From an uncultured Emticicia sp. (lineage in GTDB: Bacteria; Bacteroidota; Bacteroidia; Cytophagales; Spirosomataceae), in NCBI RefSeq assembly GCF_937903345.1, contig NZ_CALCZQ010000069.1, positions 1-64,000 of the forward strand: a stretch of DNA of 64,000 bases. The letters are read 5' to 3'. The notes beneath the pieces are model-generated. The model saw only the letters and a list, made by a program, of their open reading frames with translations. It made no database searches and was not told where the DNA came from. How positions within the stretch are numbered: the first letter of the stretch is position 1; each line of letters starts with the position of its first letter. Both the position numbers and the translations under genes were made by a program. Shown here piece by piece: positions 17,810-26,454 of this stretch.

Positions 17810-18466
17810 CTATTTCAATAACTCAGCTACTTCAAAACTTACCAAGGCATTTTCGGCACTTAATTTTACTAAAGCATTTTGAGGTAAGGGAATTGTTATT
17901 TTATCGTCAAAATCGGTAGACAATCTTTTGGCTGGTACTTTGAGATAAATTGTCTCATTATAACGCTTCAAAAATGACGCTGGACCTTCTATATAAATCT
18001 CTCTTGGCGAAATATTTATAAAGCTTGATATCACAAAGTTTTTCTGTAAATCGATACCCAAACTATCTACTTTCAGATTGATTATTTTCCTATGTTTTGG
18101 CTCAAAATGCAAAGTTGTGGTGTCTGCAAGAATAAAATTTAATTTAGATCTTTGCATTAAAATAGTAAGCGACTCAAGTAAAGATGTATTATCTAATCTA
18201 TATATTTTTAATGGATTTTTGATTTCATATACCAGTGGAGTTGCATTTGAAAATAGCTTGTATTTCATTAAATCCCAGCCGGTACTCGAAATATTTACAT
18301 TCAATTTCTTCGGTAAAGGTTTTGTAGGAATATAAAGTGAATCATTATACTTAATGTTGAGGGGATAGCTAATATTTGCCGAATATCCCGACTTATTTAG
18401 CGAATTTAATAGCCAAAATACAAAGGCTGCTAAAAAACATAGTGCTAAGGTTTTAATTTTCATCAT
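17810..18466 (-). CDS. YbbR-like (CdaR-type) envelope protein
   Basis: This is a single-pass inner-membrane protein with a periplasmic YbbR-type beta region. From the ATG at 18466 it starts MMKIKTLALCFLAAFVFWLL, a clean signal anchor. A longer frame to 18529 would add a 21-residue hydrophilic lead and is less likely. The rest is beta-rich, with repeated strand pairs such as LNVNISSTGWDLMKYKLF and PREIYIEGPASFLKRYNETIYL. The second matches the YbbR consensus (v.veGp.s.l). In Bacteroidota a YbbR-like gene commonly follows yajC, as here. CdaR proteins regulate diadenylate cyclase in Firmicutes; that role is not shown here. Confidence 0.8.
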   Translation of the reverse strand: MMKIKTLALCFLAAFVFWLLNSLNKSGYSANISYPLNIKYNDSLYIPTKPLPKKLNVNISSTGWDLMKYKLFSNATPLVYEIKNPLKIYRLDNTSLLESLTILMQRSKLNFILADTTTLHFEPKHRKIINLKVDSLGIDLQKNFVISSFINISPREIYIEGPASFLKRYNETIYLKVPAKRLSTDFDDKITIPLPQNALVKLSAENALVSFEVAELLK

Positions 18467-18553
18467 AAAAGTCAAAATACGAAAACACACAGACAACATA
18501 AAAATTGATTTATGATGACTGTGGATCATAGATAGCGGACTATTTTTTAATTT

Positions 18554-18832
18554 TTACTTTTTCCTTGAGACTGCAGTTTTATCGAAAGTCAATCTTGCAC
18601 CTCCTCCTGCTGAAACTGTTACAGTCAATTCGTCTTTCGCTACGATTTTACCGTGCAATCCACCGAAAGTTACAATTTCATCACCTTCTTTCAACTCCTC
18701 TACCATTTTCTTTTGGTCACTTGACTTTTTTTGTTGTGGACGAATCATGAAGAAGTAAAAAACGGCTATCATACCGACCATCATCACTATCGAAAACATA
18801 CCATTTCCACCTTGAGCTTGTAAAAGAATCAT
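18554..18832 (-). CDS. yajC: Preprotein translocase subunit YajC
   Basis: YajC is an accessory subunit of the SecDF-YajC complex at the inner membrane. At 92 aa it is of normal length. It has the single transmembrane helix (MFSIVMMVGMIAVFYFFMI), followed by the family-defining RPQQKKSSDQKKMVEELKEGDEIVTFGGLHGKIV. The C-terminus is the usual small beta domain. It sits between a DUF1573 gene and a YbbR-like gene, the conserved Bacteroidota arrangement downstream of nusB. secDF is not in the window. Confidence 0.96.
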   Translation of the reverse strand: MILLQAQGGNGMFSIVMMVGMIAVFYFFMIRPQQKKSSDQKKMVEELKEGDEIVTFGGLHGKIVAKDELTVTVSAGGGARLTFDKTAVSRKK

Positions 18833-18887
18833 TATTTCTGATTTTTTGGTTAGATTATATAAATTTTCTGTGGCTAATATTTAGCTT

Positions 18888-19379
18888 TTAATTCTTCGGA
18901 AGTGCCTTTAAAGCAGCTTTAGTGGTATCTGCAATGTCTTTTCCGTAAACAATCGCTGTGAAAGCCAAAACTGTTTGTGGAGGATTAGCATTAGAGAAAA
19001 TTGTCACAAATTTTTTGTTTGTACCCGCTTTTCCTTGACTATTAAAGCGAACCGTAATTTGGTCTGACTGCCCTACCCCAATCGGATGATCAGGCTTTGA
19101 AGCAACTGTACACCCACACTGAACTTGCACATCGGTAATTGTTAAGGCACTTTTACCAACGTTTTTAAATTTAAATACGTGCGAAACTGTATCACCTTCA
19201 GTGAGTGTTCCGAAATCAACCACTTCTTTATCAAACTCCATTATTGGAGCATTAGCCAATGCCGCTAATGAATCCTCTTGACTCATTCCAGCTTGGCTTT
19301 TAGAACCTATTAAGTTACAAGAAAAATTCAATCCTGCCAAAATAAATATTGAAGTAAGACCAAAAAATATTTTTTTCAT
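18888..19379 (-). CDS. DUF1573 lipoprotein
   Basis: This 163-aa predicted lipoprotein has a signal peptide with its lipidation site at NFSC (about residue 21). The mature part is one DUF1573 Ig-like domain: FDFGTL-type opening (VVDFGTLTEGDTVSHVFKFKN), GKSALTITDVQVQCGCTVAS with the characteristic CGC, then IGVGQSDQITVRFNSQGKAG. Function is unknown. The family is nearly always found with nusB and yajC in Bacteroidota. It fits between them here, 55 bases from yajC. Confidence 0.92.
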   Translation of the reverse strand: MKKIFFGLTSIFILAGLNFSCNLIGSKSQAGMSQEDSLAALANAPIMEFDKEVVDFGTLTEGDTVSHVFKFKNVGKSALTITDVQVQCGCTVASKPDHPIGVGQSDQITVRFNSQGKAGTNKKFVTIFSNANPPQTVLAFTAIVYGKDIADTTKAALKALPKN

Positions 19380-19498
19380 TTTGTGTATTAAATGTATAAT
19401 ATATTAAAAATAAACATTAATTTCGATTAGAGCGACGCTAAAAATGCATTACAAAGTTAATACAAAATCTTATTAATTTTAAAATCTTATAAATCCTA

Positions 19499-19828
19499 TT
19501 AGTTTTTCGATTTGATTTGGCTCATCAAAGACTCTACATCTTCGAGTAATTTTTCAGCTTTTTGACGGGCTTCGCTTACTACTTTTTGCCCTTCTGCTTT
19601 AGCCGAACTATCGCCTCCCACTACTTCCATAGCCACTTCGTCGCCTCTTTCAATTAGGTCGTTAATAAATTTCTGTAATTGTTCACGGTATTTTGATAAA
19701 CGAAACGATAGTTTATCGCGTGTTACTTCGCCTTTTTCGGGTGCGTACAAAATTCCAATGGCTGCTCCTGTAGCTACTCCGGCCAAAAATGTGATAAAAG
19801 TTCTTGATGAATTGCTCATAAAATTCAA
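19499..19828 (-). CDS. YtxH domain protein
   Basis: This 109-aa protein has a glycine-rich N-terminal membrane segment (FLAGVATGAAIGILYAPEKGEVTRDKL). That segment is the diagnostic YtxH motif with the APxxG turn. A charged, probably coiled-coil tail follows (about 40-109). It is a membrane-anchored, general-stress-type protein of unknown biochemical role. It lies between nusB and the DUF1573 gene in the same direction. Confidence 0.88.
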   Translation of the reverse strand: MNFMSNSSRTFITFLAGVATGAAIGILYAPEKGEVTRDKLSFRLSKYREQLQKFINDLIERGDEVAMEVVGGDSSAKAEGQKVVSEARQKAEKLLEDVESLMSQIKSKN

Positions 19829-19919
19829 TGAGGGAATAAATGATTTATGGAATGAGTGAATACTTACTCTCTATAAAACGCTCATTATTAATTGATAATT
19901 GTTTAATGATAATTGACGC

Positions 19920-21056
19920 CTATTTATTATCCAACATACCTCTACCGCTCTTTCGAAGTTTACCCGATTCTTTGAGCTCTTTCGATACACCATCTAAAAT
20001 ACCATTTACAAATTGCCCACTTTTTGGTGTACTATAATCTTTTGCGATTTCGATGATTTCGTTGATTGTCACTTTTACTGGAATACTCGGATAATTTAAC
20101 ATTTCAACCACCGCCATTTTTAATAAAATATGGTCAGTAGTGGCAATACGATCGATTTCCCAGTTTTTAAGTTTTGGAATCAGAATTTCTTCTAAATCTT
20201 TCGTTTCGAGAATACTTTTCTGATACAAAGTTTGTAAAAACTCTTTTCTTTCGTCCCATTCAACGTCCAAAACTACTAATTTTAAATTACCATCCTCTAC
20301 CAAACCTTGAAAAGTATGGGTAACGGCAGCTCTGAGCGTTTCTATGTCGTCAATCCAATATAAATCTTGTTTCTCGAAAAATTCCCAGGAAATTTCGTGT
20401 TTCAATATTACGTTTTTGAGTAGATATTTCAAAATCGCAAAGTCTTCCTCGAGCGTATGATTGGTTTTCGATAAATATTCTTGAAAGCGGTCGTTTGAAC
20501 GAATTACCTCACGGTATAGCTTCGCTACAAAAACCTGTTCATTGACCATGCTAATACTCCTACGACTACAAAGGATTTCGAGTAATTTTTCTTGACTTAA
20601 AGCCTTAATAACTTGATTATCAGAAAGCTTTGATTTTCCTTCGTTATTATTATCTTTATCATCACGGTTGCAAAGCTCTATAAAAAGCAATAAGATTTGC
20701 AAATATAATTCATATACCCTTTCGGCCTCTATTACCATGCGGCTGGCGTAATGTTGTACGTCTTTTCGATTTTTAAGAAGGTAAAATTCTTTTGCTTTTT
20801 CGACCATTCTCAACACTTCATCAGGTGCATCAAACTTTTCGATTTCTTGTCGTGAAAAAGCTTCTTGAAAAAGATTTTGGCCTAATTTTTTAAATCCTTC
20901 AAGTTTCTCTTTGTCTTGATATTCCATCGAATTCAAATCCGGAGAAAAATGGTCGGCAATTAAGTCTAAACCTAATTGGAAATTCGCACCCTCTGCTTGT
21001 TTATAAGCAAAAAGGGATTGCATCGCACGAATCCGTATGAGGCGTCTGTTCAGCAT
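19920..21056 (-). CDS. nusB: Transcription antitermination factor NusB
   Basis: NusB binds boxA RNA with NusE (S10) and prevents premature termination in rRNA operons. This 378-aa protein starts MLNRRLIRIRAMQSLFAYKQ, typical of NusB. It has the long N-terminal extension seen in Bacteroidota NusB proteins, which are more than twice the enterobacterial length. The conserved NusB fold is in the C-terminal third (about 240-370), with WEIDRIATTDHILLKMAVVEML and PVKVTINEIIEIAKDYSTPKSGQFVNGILD. It is the first gene of the minus-strand run. A promoter box lies about 34 bases upstream. Confidence 0.96.
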   Translation of the reverse strand: MLNRRLIRIRAMQSLFAYKQAEGANFQLGLDLIADHFSPDLNSMEYQDKEKLEGFKKLGQNLFQEAFSRQEIEKFDAPDEVLRMVEKAKEFYLLKNRKDVQHYASRMVIEAERVYELYLQILLLFIELCNRDDKDNNNEGKSKLSDNQVIKALSQEKLLEILCSRRSISMVNEQVFVAKLYREVIRSNDRFQEYLSKTNHTLEEDFAILKYLLKNVILKHEISWEFFEKQDLYWIDDIETLRAAVTHTFQGLVEDGNLKLVVLDVEWDERKEFLQTLYQKSILETKDLEEILIPKLKNWEIDRIATTDHILLKMAVVEMLNYPSIPVKVTINEIIEIAKDYSTPKSGQFVNGILDGVSKELKESGKLRKSGRGMLDNK

Positions 21057-21089
21057 AGGCGTTCAAAGAACTGAAGTTTTATTATGGCA

Positions 21090-21097
21090 CAAAATTA
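21090..21097 (-). promoter_or_regulatory. Candidate promoter -7 box for nusB
   Basis: The minus strand reads TAATTTTG, an exact TAnnTTTG match, giving a predicted leader of about 28 bases to the nusB ATG. The surrounding CACAAAATTA on the plus strand is identical to one half of the OstA/TilS palindrome at 54853-54862. Confidence 0.45.
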
Positions 21098-21222
21098 GTA
21101 AAAAAAAACAACATCCCCTAACAACTAAATTGGCATTTAGCTTCCTAAGCAACAATAATTCGTTTGATAAACAAAAAAACAATAATTTTAGAGTAGATTT
21201 GAGTTGATGAAAAAAGCTTATT

Positions 21223-22719
21223 ATGAATACAAAAGCAGGATGTATTTTTCTTATTTTAATGTTAGTAAGTCAATTGAGATGTTTTTCGCAAAGCTACTCG
21301 GCAGAACAGATAATAGAAGACTTTGGAAATCTGAAAAACGAGATTGAAAAATTCCACCCTGACCCATACAAATATATATCAAAGGGGCGTTTCGCTTTCA
21401 TTCAAGATTCTCTGCTGAAGAGAGTTTCGGGTAGATATTCGCTCCGAGAAGCATATTTTTTATTTTTGCCCTTGGTGCAGGCAGTTGCATGCGGGCATAC
21501 GCACATTAGGCCCGACCGCAGATTACTTTCTAAGAGTAATTCATTCACCGAACGAACAAAGTTTTTTCCATTTAGTGTGCGTTTAATAAACAATCAATTG
21601 TTGGTTTCTCGTAATTATTCTGCCAATAAAAAAATAACTAGAGGTACTGAAATCTTAGCAATTGATGGGCAACCAATAAAAAAAATATTGGAGCATTTGG
21701 AAAATATATCTTCATACAATGGCGATGGTATAAACCCAAATGCGAGAAAATATTATTCAATTAGAGAATTTAGAAAATTGTATTATTTATGGAAAGGTGA
21801 AAAAGAAAATTTTCTTATAAGCTATCAAAAACAAGGACAAGTTAAGTCAAAAACCAGTAAAATCGAAGGACAGAGTGTAGAATTTATGGAGAAAATGATC
21901 GAAATTCGATACTCTGATGTTGACGAAGATACATTAGGAATTGTATCTTACCGGGTCATTGATTCGAGCCAAAAAGTTGCTGTGGTCGATATTCGTTCGT
22001 TTATGTATGGTTCAAAAGATTTTGAACGAGGCACCAATTTTGAAGCCGAAACTCGAAAGATTTTTAGAAGGCTGGAAGAGAATAAAATTGAAAACTTGAT
22101 TTTGGATTTAAGAGGCAACTCAGGTGGAATTATTGATTATTCTATATTCTTTCTGCGATATTTTGCAAATCAATCATTCGATGCCTACAAAATAGGTTTT
22201 CGAGATGAAGGCTTGCAACGACTCAAGCAAGATTATAAAAAATACAACACATATTTGGCTAAAGAAGCAACCTCAAGACTTAATAATGAATTTACAGTAC
22301 GAGATTCGGATGGTTATTTGGAGAGTAAATACCAACAAAAGCAACGCCCGCATGATGAATTTAGATTTAATAAAAACGTGTATGTGCTCATGAATGGTGG
22401 TACGTTTTCGGCTGCAGCTTTATTGGTCTCAAAACTTCATGATATGGGTGTTGGCACTTTCGTAGGTATGACTTGTGGGGGTGCTTATGATGGCTGTTCT
22501 GCAGCTCAATTTTCTTCAGTAAAACTACCAAATACAGCATTAGAAATTTCGTTACCATTGGGCAGGATTCTCTATAATATTGATACAAAAAAATACAATA
22601 AACCAAATCTTCAACCTGACTTTGAGGTAAATCCAAACCTTGAAGATTTTTTGAATAATGAAGATGCGGTGCTGAAATACACCCTCAATTTGATTAAAAA
22701 CAAAGTTAAAATTAGATAG
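21223..22719 (+). CDS. S41-family (C-terminal processing type) peptidase, exported
   Basis: This 498-aa predicted periplasmic protein has a signal peptide (about 1-23, ending RCFSQ). The N-terminal helical part starts with YSAEQIIEDFGNLKNEIEKFHPDPYKY, common in S41 relatives. A PDZ-like insert carries TEILAIDGQPI. The tail-specific-protease core includes NLILDLRGNSGG and the nucleophile region NGGTFSAAALLVSKL (Ser near 397). It may degrade proteins or peptides in the envelope. The next gene is a paralogue in the same direction, suggesting an old tandem duplication. Activity is inferred from the family; the Ser is present. Confidence 0.88.
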   Translation: MNTKAGCIFLILMLVSQLRCFSQSYSAEQIIEDFGNLKNEIEKFHPDPYKYISKGRFAFIQDSLLKRVSGRYSLREAYFLFLPLVQAVACGHTHIRPDRRLLSKSNSFTERTKFFPFSVRLINNQLLVSRNYSANKKITRGTEILAIDGQPIKKILEHLENISSYNGDGINPNARKYYSIREFRKLYYLWKGEKENFLISYQKQGQVKSKTSKIEGQSVEFMEKMIEIRYSDVDEDTLGIVSYRVIDSSQKVAVVDIRSFMYGSKDFERGTNFEAETRKIFRRLEENKIENLILDLRGNSGGIIDYSIFFLRYFANQSFDAYKIGFRDEGLQRLKQDYKKYNTYLAKEATSRLNNEFTVRDSDGYLESKYQQKQRPHDEFRFNKNVYVLMNGGTFSAAALLVSKLHDMGVGTFVGMTCGGAYDGCSAAQFSSVKLPNTALEISLPLGRILYNIDTKKYNKPNLQPDFEVNPNLEDFLNNEDAVLKYTLNLIKNKVKIR

Positions 22720-22731
22720 TTTTTTAGTCCG

Positions 22732-22828
22732 CAGTCAACAGTCCACAGCAAAAACCAGTAAGTAATGACCAGTAACAAATACACAAGTAACCAATAAACT
22801 AATATCCAGTATTCCAGCAACCAACCAC
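22732..22828. repeat. Degenerate repeat with a 7-nt period between S41 paralogues
   Basis: The spacer opens with three heptamers in register, CAGTCAA, CAGTCCA and CAGCAAA (22732-22752). Two ACCAGTA heptamers follow, exactly 14 bases apart (22754-22760 and 22768-22774). Further degenerate units to 22828 resemble ACCAATA and ATCCAGT. Similar drifting 7-nt-period sequence occurs elsewhere in this window. No function is known to me. Confidence 0.7.
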
Positions 22829-22829
22829 T

Positions 22830-24287
22830 ATGCAAAAGTTTTTCATTCTTTTATTATTTCCACTTTTTCTGCAAGCACAAAAATCAAAAGATACTTTTAG
22901 CCCTAAGCAAATCAGGGAAGATATGTCGTTTCTAAAAAAACGGTTCGAGAAAGTCCACCCAGGAATGTATTATTATATGAGCCGAGAAAACTATAATAAA
23001 AAATACGATTCACTCTATAATTCTATCAATCAACCACTTAGCTATTTAGAAACGTTTCGGATTTTATCGCAATTAGTTATAAACGTAAAAGATGGACATA
23101 CAAATTTACGATACGATAAGAAGCGATTCAATAAAAAAAACGCCAAATTTGTACCTTTCTATCTTCGTAAAATTGACAAAAATTACTATCTGGCCTTGAA
23201 TTATTCCAACGATTCGAGTATCATTCGTGGGGCAGAAGTTGTGGCATTTAATGATGAGCCTATCAATGAAATTATTCAGAAATTCAAGTTATTCGTTTCA
23301 ACTGATAACGGCAATGAAAACGTAAAAGATTATTATACTTCAAGTGCATTTCCAACTTATTACAAAAGATATTTTGGAGAACTTGATTCGATTAAAATTA
23401 GCTATCGTTTACCGAAAAATGATAGTATTTTAAATAAAAAAGTGGCTTGCGAGACGAATAGTGAGATTCTGAAAATTGATAAAAAACACTATAAAAACCT
23501 CAATCGGCCGAATCTTTCGCTAAAAATTATGGATAGTGCAAATCATATTGCTAAGCTCGACATTACTTCATTTGTAATGACTGGAAAGTTTTTGGATGTG
23601 AGTAATCAAAAGTTTAAGCGAGTTTTGCGGGCAAGATTCAAAACCATAAAACAACTAAAAGTTGAACATTTGATTGTGGATTTTAGAGCCAATGGTGGTG
23701 GATTTATTCCGAATGTATCACGTTTTCTGAAATACCTTTCTCCAAAACCTTTTACTTTAATCGATACACTGGCTTTCAAAAAGAAAGCATATTTTACGAT
23801 TGCAAAACCCTATTTGCTTGGACCACCGCTCACGACTTGGATGGGATTTATGAAACGAAAAGATGAATTTATGTTTAGAGTAAACAAACGAAACTACAAA
23901 CACAAACCCGAAAAAGCACTGGCTTACAGGGGAAAAACATATTTTATTACTGACCCTGGCTGCTATTCGGCAACCAGTTTTACGCTCAATTTGGCGAAAG
24001 ACTTAGGAATTCCTGAAAAAATCATTGGTCAGCAAGTGGGTGGTGCAAGTTGGGGAAGTTTTGCGGTAAATTGGCTAGATTTCAAGCTACCAAACACTAA
24101 ATATATTGTGCATACACCACTGATGAGAATGAGTCATAATTTACCAAATAAAATAAATAAAGAATTTTTCCTACAACCCGATTACGAAGTTAATCGCAAC
24201 CGTGAAGAATTGCTCAAAAACAATACAAGTGTGATTGACTTTACAGTTGAAATGATTCGGCAGAGTAAGGCGATGAGAGAAAGGTAA
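22830..24287 (+). CDS. S41-family peptidase, exported (paralogue of preceding gene)
   Basis: This 485-aa protein has a signal peptide (cleavage near FLQAQ, residue 16). Its layout is the same as its neighbour: helical lead-in SPKQIREDMSFLKKRFEKVHPGMYYY, a PDZ-like insert (GAEVVAFNDEPI) and the protease core with LIVDFRANGGGF. The nucleophile region is DPGCYSATSFTLNLAKDLG (Ser near 379). It probably arose with the upstream S41 gene by duplication, but the two have diverged a good deal. The 7-nt-period repeat lies between them and ends at its start codon. Confidence 0.87.
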   Translation: MQKFFILLLFPLFLQAQKSKDTFSPKQIREDMSFLKKRFEKVHPGMYYYMSRENYNKKYDSLYNSINQPLSYLETFRILSQLVINVKDGHTNLRYDKKRFNKKNAKFVPFYLRKIDKNYYLALNYSNDSSIIRGAEVVAFNDEPINEIIQKFKLFVSTDNGNENVKDYYTSSAFPTYYKRYFGELDSIKISYRLPKNDSILNKKVACETNSEILKIDKKHYKNLNRPNLSLKIMDSANHIAKLDITSFVMTGKFLDVSNQKFKRVLRARFKTIKQLKVEHLIVDFRANGGGFIPNVSRFLKYLSPKPFTLIDTLAFKKKAYFTIAKPYLLGPPLTTWMGFMKRKDEFMFRVNKRNYKHKPEKALAYRGKTYFITDPGCYSATSFTLNLAKDLGIPEKIIGQQVGGASWGSFAVNWLDFKLPNTKYIVHTPLMRMSHNLPNKINKEFFLQPDYEVNRNREELLKNNTSVIDFTVEMIRQSKAMRER

Positions 24288-24513
24288 AGCTTTATATCGT
24301 TCGATTAATTAAAATCAATAAACTGAAAAGTTTTTTTGCTCAGACTTACTTCAATAAATGATATTTATGCTATCAGCGATTTGAATAATATAGGGCGAAT
24401 TGTTAGACAAACGCAATGAAAAACATACAGATGCCAAAAAAAACGGGCGAAATAGGTATTTAAACATGGTTTTGATAAAATCTCAACTCAACGAATGACT
24501 AATGATTGATGAA

Positions 24514-24559
24514 GCAAAAAAAATGGCACTTCTGAGCTAAACTCTCAAAAGTACCATTT
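24514..24559 (-). terminator. Terminator of the symporter gene
   Basis: On the minus strand AAGTACCATTT-type arms (24521-24531 and 24549-24559) pair with one mismatch, with an inner GAG/CTC pair. They are followed by a run of eight T residues. It lies 17 bases after the symporter stop. The rest of the 24288-24513 spacer shows nothing recognisable. Confidence 0.75.
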
Positions 24560-24575
24560 CTTCAAAACTTTATTC

Positions 24576-26231
24576 TTACCAAAAAATCGTATAAATAATC
24601 GTAAAGATTACCACTACAACTGCGGCTCCGATAGCGAAAGTTCTATCAACTTTAAACCATTTTTTCTCCACTTCAAATGCATTTTCTTGGTCTTTACCTT
24701 TTCCTTCAATCAAACTAATGATTACGTGAACCAAAGAACAGATCCAAAAAACAATGCCCATACGATTTAAGAATGGGAACTCAGGGTAAATATTTGCAAT
24801 CACTGCTGAAAGAGCAATACTCAAAATAGCAGCAGTCAAAGCTCCATTTGCAGTAGCTTTTTTCCAGAAAAAACCAAGTAGGAAAATACTCAAAATTCCG
24901 GGAGAAATATAACCAGTGTACACTTGAATGTACTCAAACGCTTGTCCGAAATTAGCCAGCATTGGACTAACAATCAGAGCAATAATAAAGGCGATAACGA
25001 TAGCCACACGACCTGTCCAAACAGTTTGTTTTTCGGTAAGGTTTTTATTAAAAAACTTAGCGTGAATGTCAAGCACATAAATCGTTGAAATACTATTGGC
25101 TTTTCCAGCTAATGAAGCCACGATTGCAGCTGTAAGGGCTGCAAATGCCAAACCTTTCAGCCCAACAGGCAATAAATTTAATAAAACAGGATAAGCATTA
25201 TCGGGTTTTACGATACCATTTTGTGTAATACCATTTACGATAGAAGCATCGGCATTTTCTTGGAATATTACATAAGCTGCCAAACCAGGCAAAACCACTA
25301 TAAATGGCATCAACATTTTCATAAACGCCGCAAACAAAACACCATTTCGAGCCGTAGAAATATCTGCACCCAATGCACGCTGAGTCATGTATTGATTACA
25401 ACCAAAATAATTAAGGTTATTTACCCATTGTCCACCAATAATAAACATCATTATACCCGGCAATTGTTTGTAGGCATCGATAAAACCACCCTTTCCATCG
25501 TGAACTTGGAACTGATTAGGCTTAAAAATCATGTGTAAATGACTATCGGCTTTTTCGGCAATTAAATGTAAACCTTCAAAAACACCTGCTCCTGTACCTA
25601 CTTTATTTGAAAGTAAATCAAGTGCTAAATATGTAGTTGCCAAACCGCCAAAAATCAGGCAAACTACCTGGATGACATCCGTATAACCTATTACTTTCAT
25701 ACCACCAAGGGTAATTATAAGGGCAAAAACAGTTAGGAAGATAGCACAAGTCATAAAGCTAAAACCTGTCATTTTTTCCAGACTCAAACCGCCAAGATAA
25801 ATTATTGAAGTAAGATTGACGAAAATGTAAAGAAAAAGCCAAAAAACTGCCATGATTGTGGCCAGTCGCTTATCGTAGCGTTTGGCCAGAAATTGTGGCA
25901 TTGTAAAAATCTTATTATTGAGATACATTGGCAGAAAATACACCGCCACAATTATCAGAGAAACACCACCCAACAATTCATAAACTGAAATGGCGATACC
26001 GAGTTGGAAAGCTTGGCCACTCATGCCAATAAACTGTTCGGCAGAGATATTTGAGGCGATGATTGATGCACCAATTGCCCACCAAGTCAGTGAGCCTTCG
26101 GCTAGGAAGAAATCTTTACTATCGGCAGATTGTTTGCCTTTGTTTTTGTAAATCCAATAGCCATAAGAAGATACGATAACGAAATAGATAAAAAAAATGG
26201 CGTAATCGAGCGTTTCGAGTCCAAGTGTCAT
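24576..26231 (-). CDS. Sodium:solute symporter (SSS/SGLT family)
   Basis: This inner-membrane Na+-coupled transporter of the SSS family has about 13-14 transmembrane segments. From the ATG at 26231 it starts MTLGLETLDYAIFFIYFV, giving 551 aa. A 15-residue longer frame from 26276 is less natural. Family motifs include the N-terminal LAEGSLTWWAIGASIIASNISAEQFIGMSG, GGMKVIGYTDVIQ and the NYFGCNQYMTQRALGA segment of the SGLT-type sugar branch. Sugar or inositol is the likely substrate. It is divergent from the DUF5916 gene and ends at a good terminator. Confidence 0.92.
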   Translation of the reverse strand: MTLGLETLDYAIFFIYFVIVSSYGYWIYKNKGKQSADSKDFFLAEGSLTWWAIGASIIASNISAEQFIGMSGQAFQLGIAISVYELLGGVSLIIVAVYFLPMYLNNKIFTMPQFLAKRYDKRLATIMAVFWLFLYIFVNLTSIIYLGGLSLEKMTGFSFMTCAIFLTVFALIITLGGMKVIGYTDVIQVVCLIFGGLATTYLALDLLSNKVGTGAGVFEGLHLIAEKADSHLHMIFKPNQFQVHDGKGGFIDAYKQLPGIMMFIIGGQWVNNLNYFGCNQYMTQRALGADISTARNGVLFAAFMKMLMPFIVVLPGLAAYVIFQENADASIVNGITQNGIVKPDNAYPVLLNLLPVGLKGLAFAALTAAIVASLAGKANSISTIYVLDIHAKFFNKNLTEKQTVWTGRVAIVIAFIIALIVSPMLANFGQAFEYIQVYTGYISPGILSIFLLGFFWKKATANGALTAAILSIALSAVIANIYPEFPFLNRMGIVFWICSLVHVIISLIEGKGKDQENAFEVEKKWFKVDRTFAIGAAVVVVIFTIIYTIFW

Positions 26232-26358
26232 TAGTAATTTTATTAGGATTGATTTTTTGAGTCGTGAATATATCAATAAATTCTTTAAATAGTCATAATT
26301 TTTAGCTTAAAAAAATATGAATCAAAAAAACAAAGCAACCATCAAATCTCCCAAATTG

Positions 26359-26366
26359 TATTTTTG
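26359..26366 (+). promoter_or_regulatory. Candidate promoter -7 box for the DUF5916 gene
   Basis: TATTTTTG fits TAnnTTTG and lies about 89 bases before the ATG at 26455, in the divergent spacer shared with the symporter gene. I see no clear -33 element. Confidence 0.35.
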
Positions 26367-26454
26367 GTCTATGTAATTGGTTTTTTCTTCTCAAAACAAG
26401 GCCAATTCTTACAAAAAGACCTACTTTTAATAGTTATTACATCACCGAAAATCA

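Noticed and set aside
22611..22835. Minus-strand frame encoding a Trp/Tyr/Leu-rich hydrophobic peptide between the S41 genes
   Set aside because: It is translation of the 7-nt-period repeat plus the 3' end of the upstream gene, with no independent evidence.
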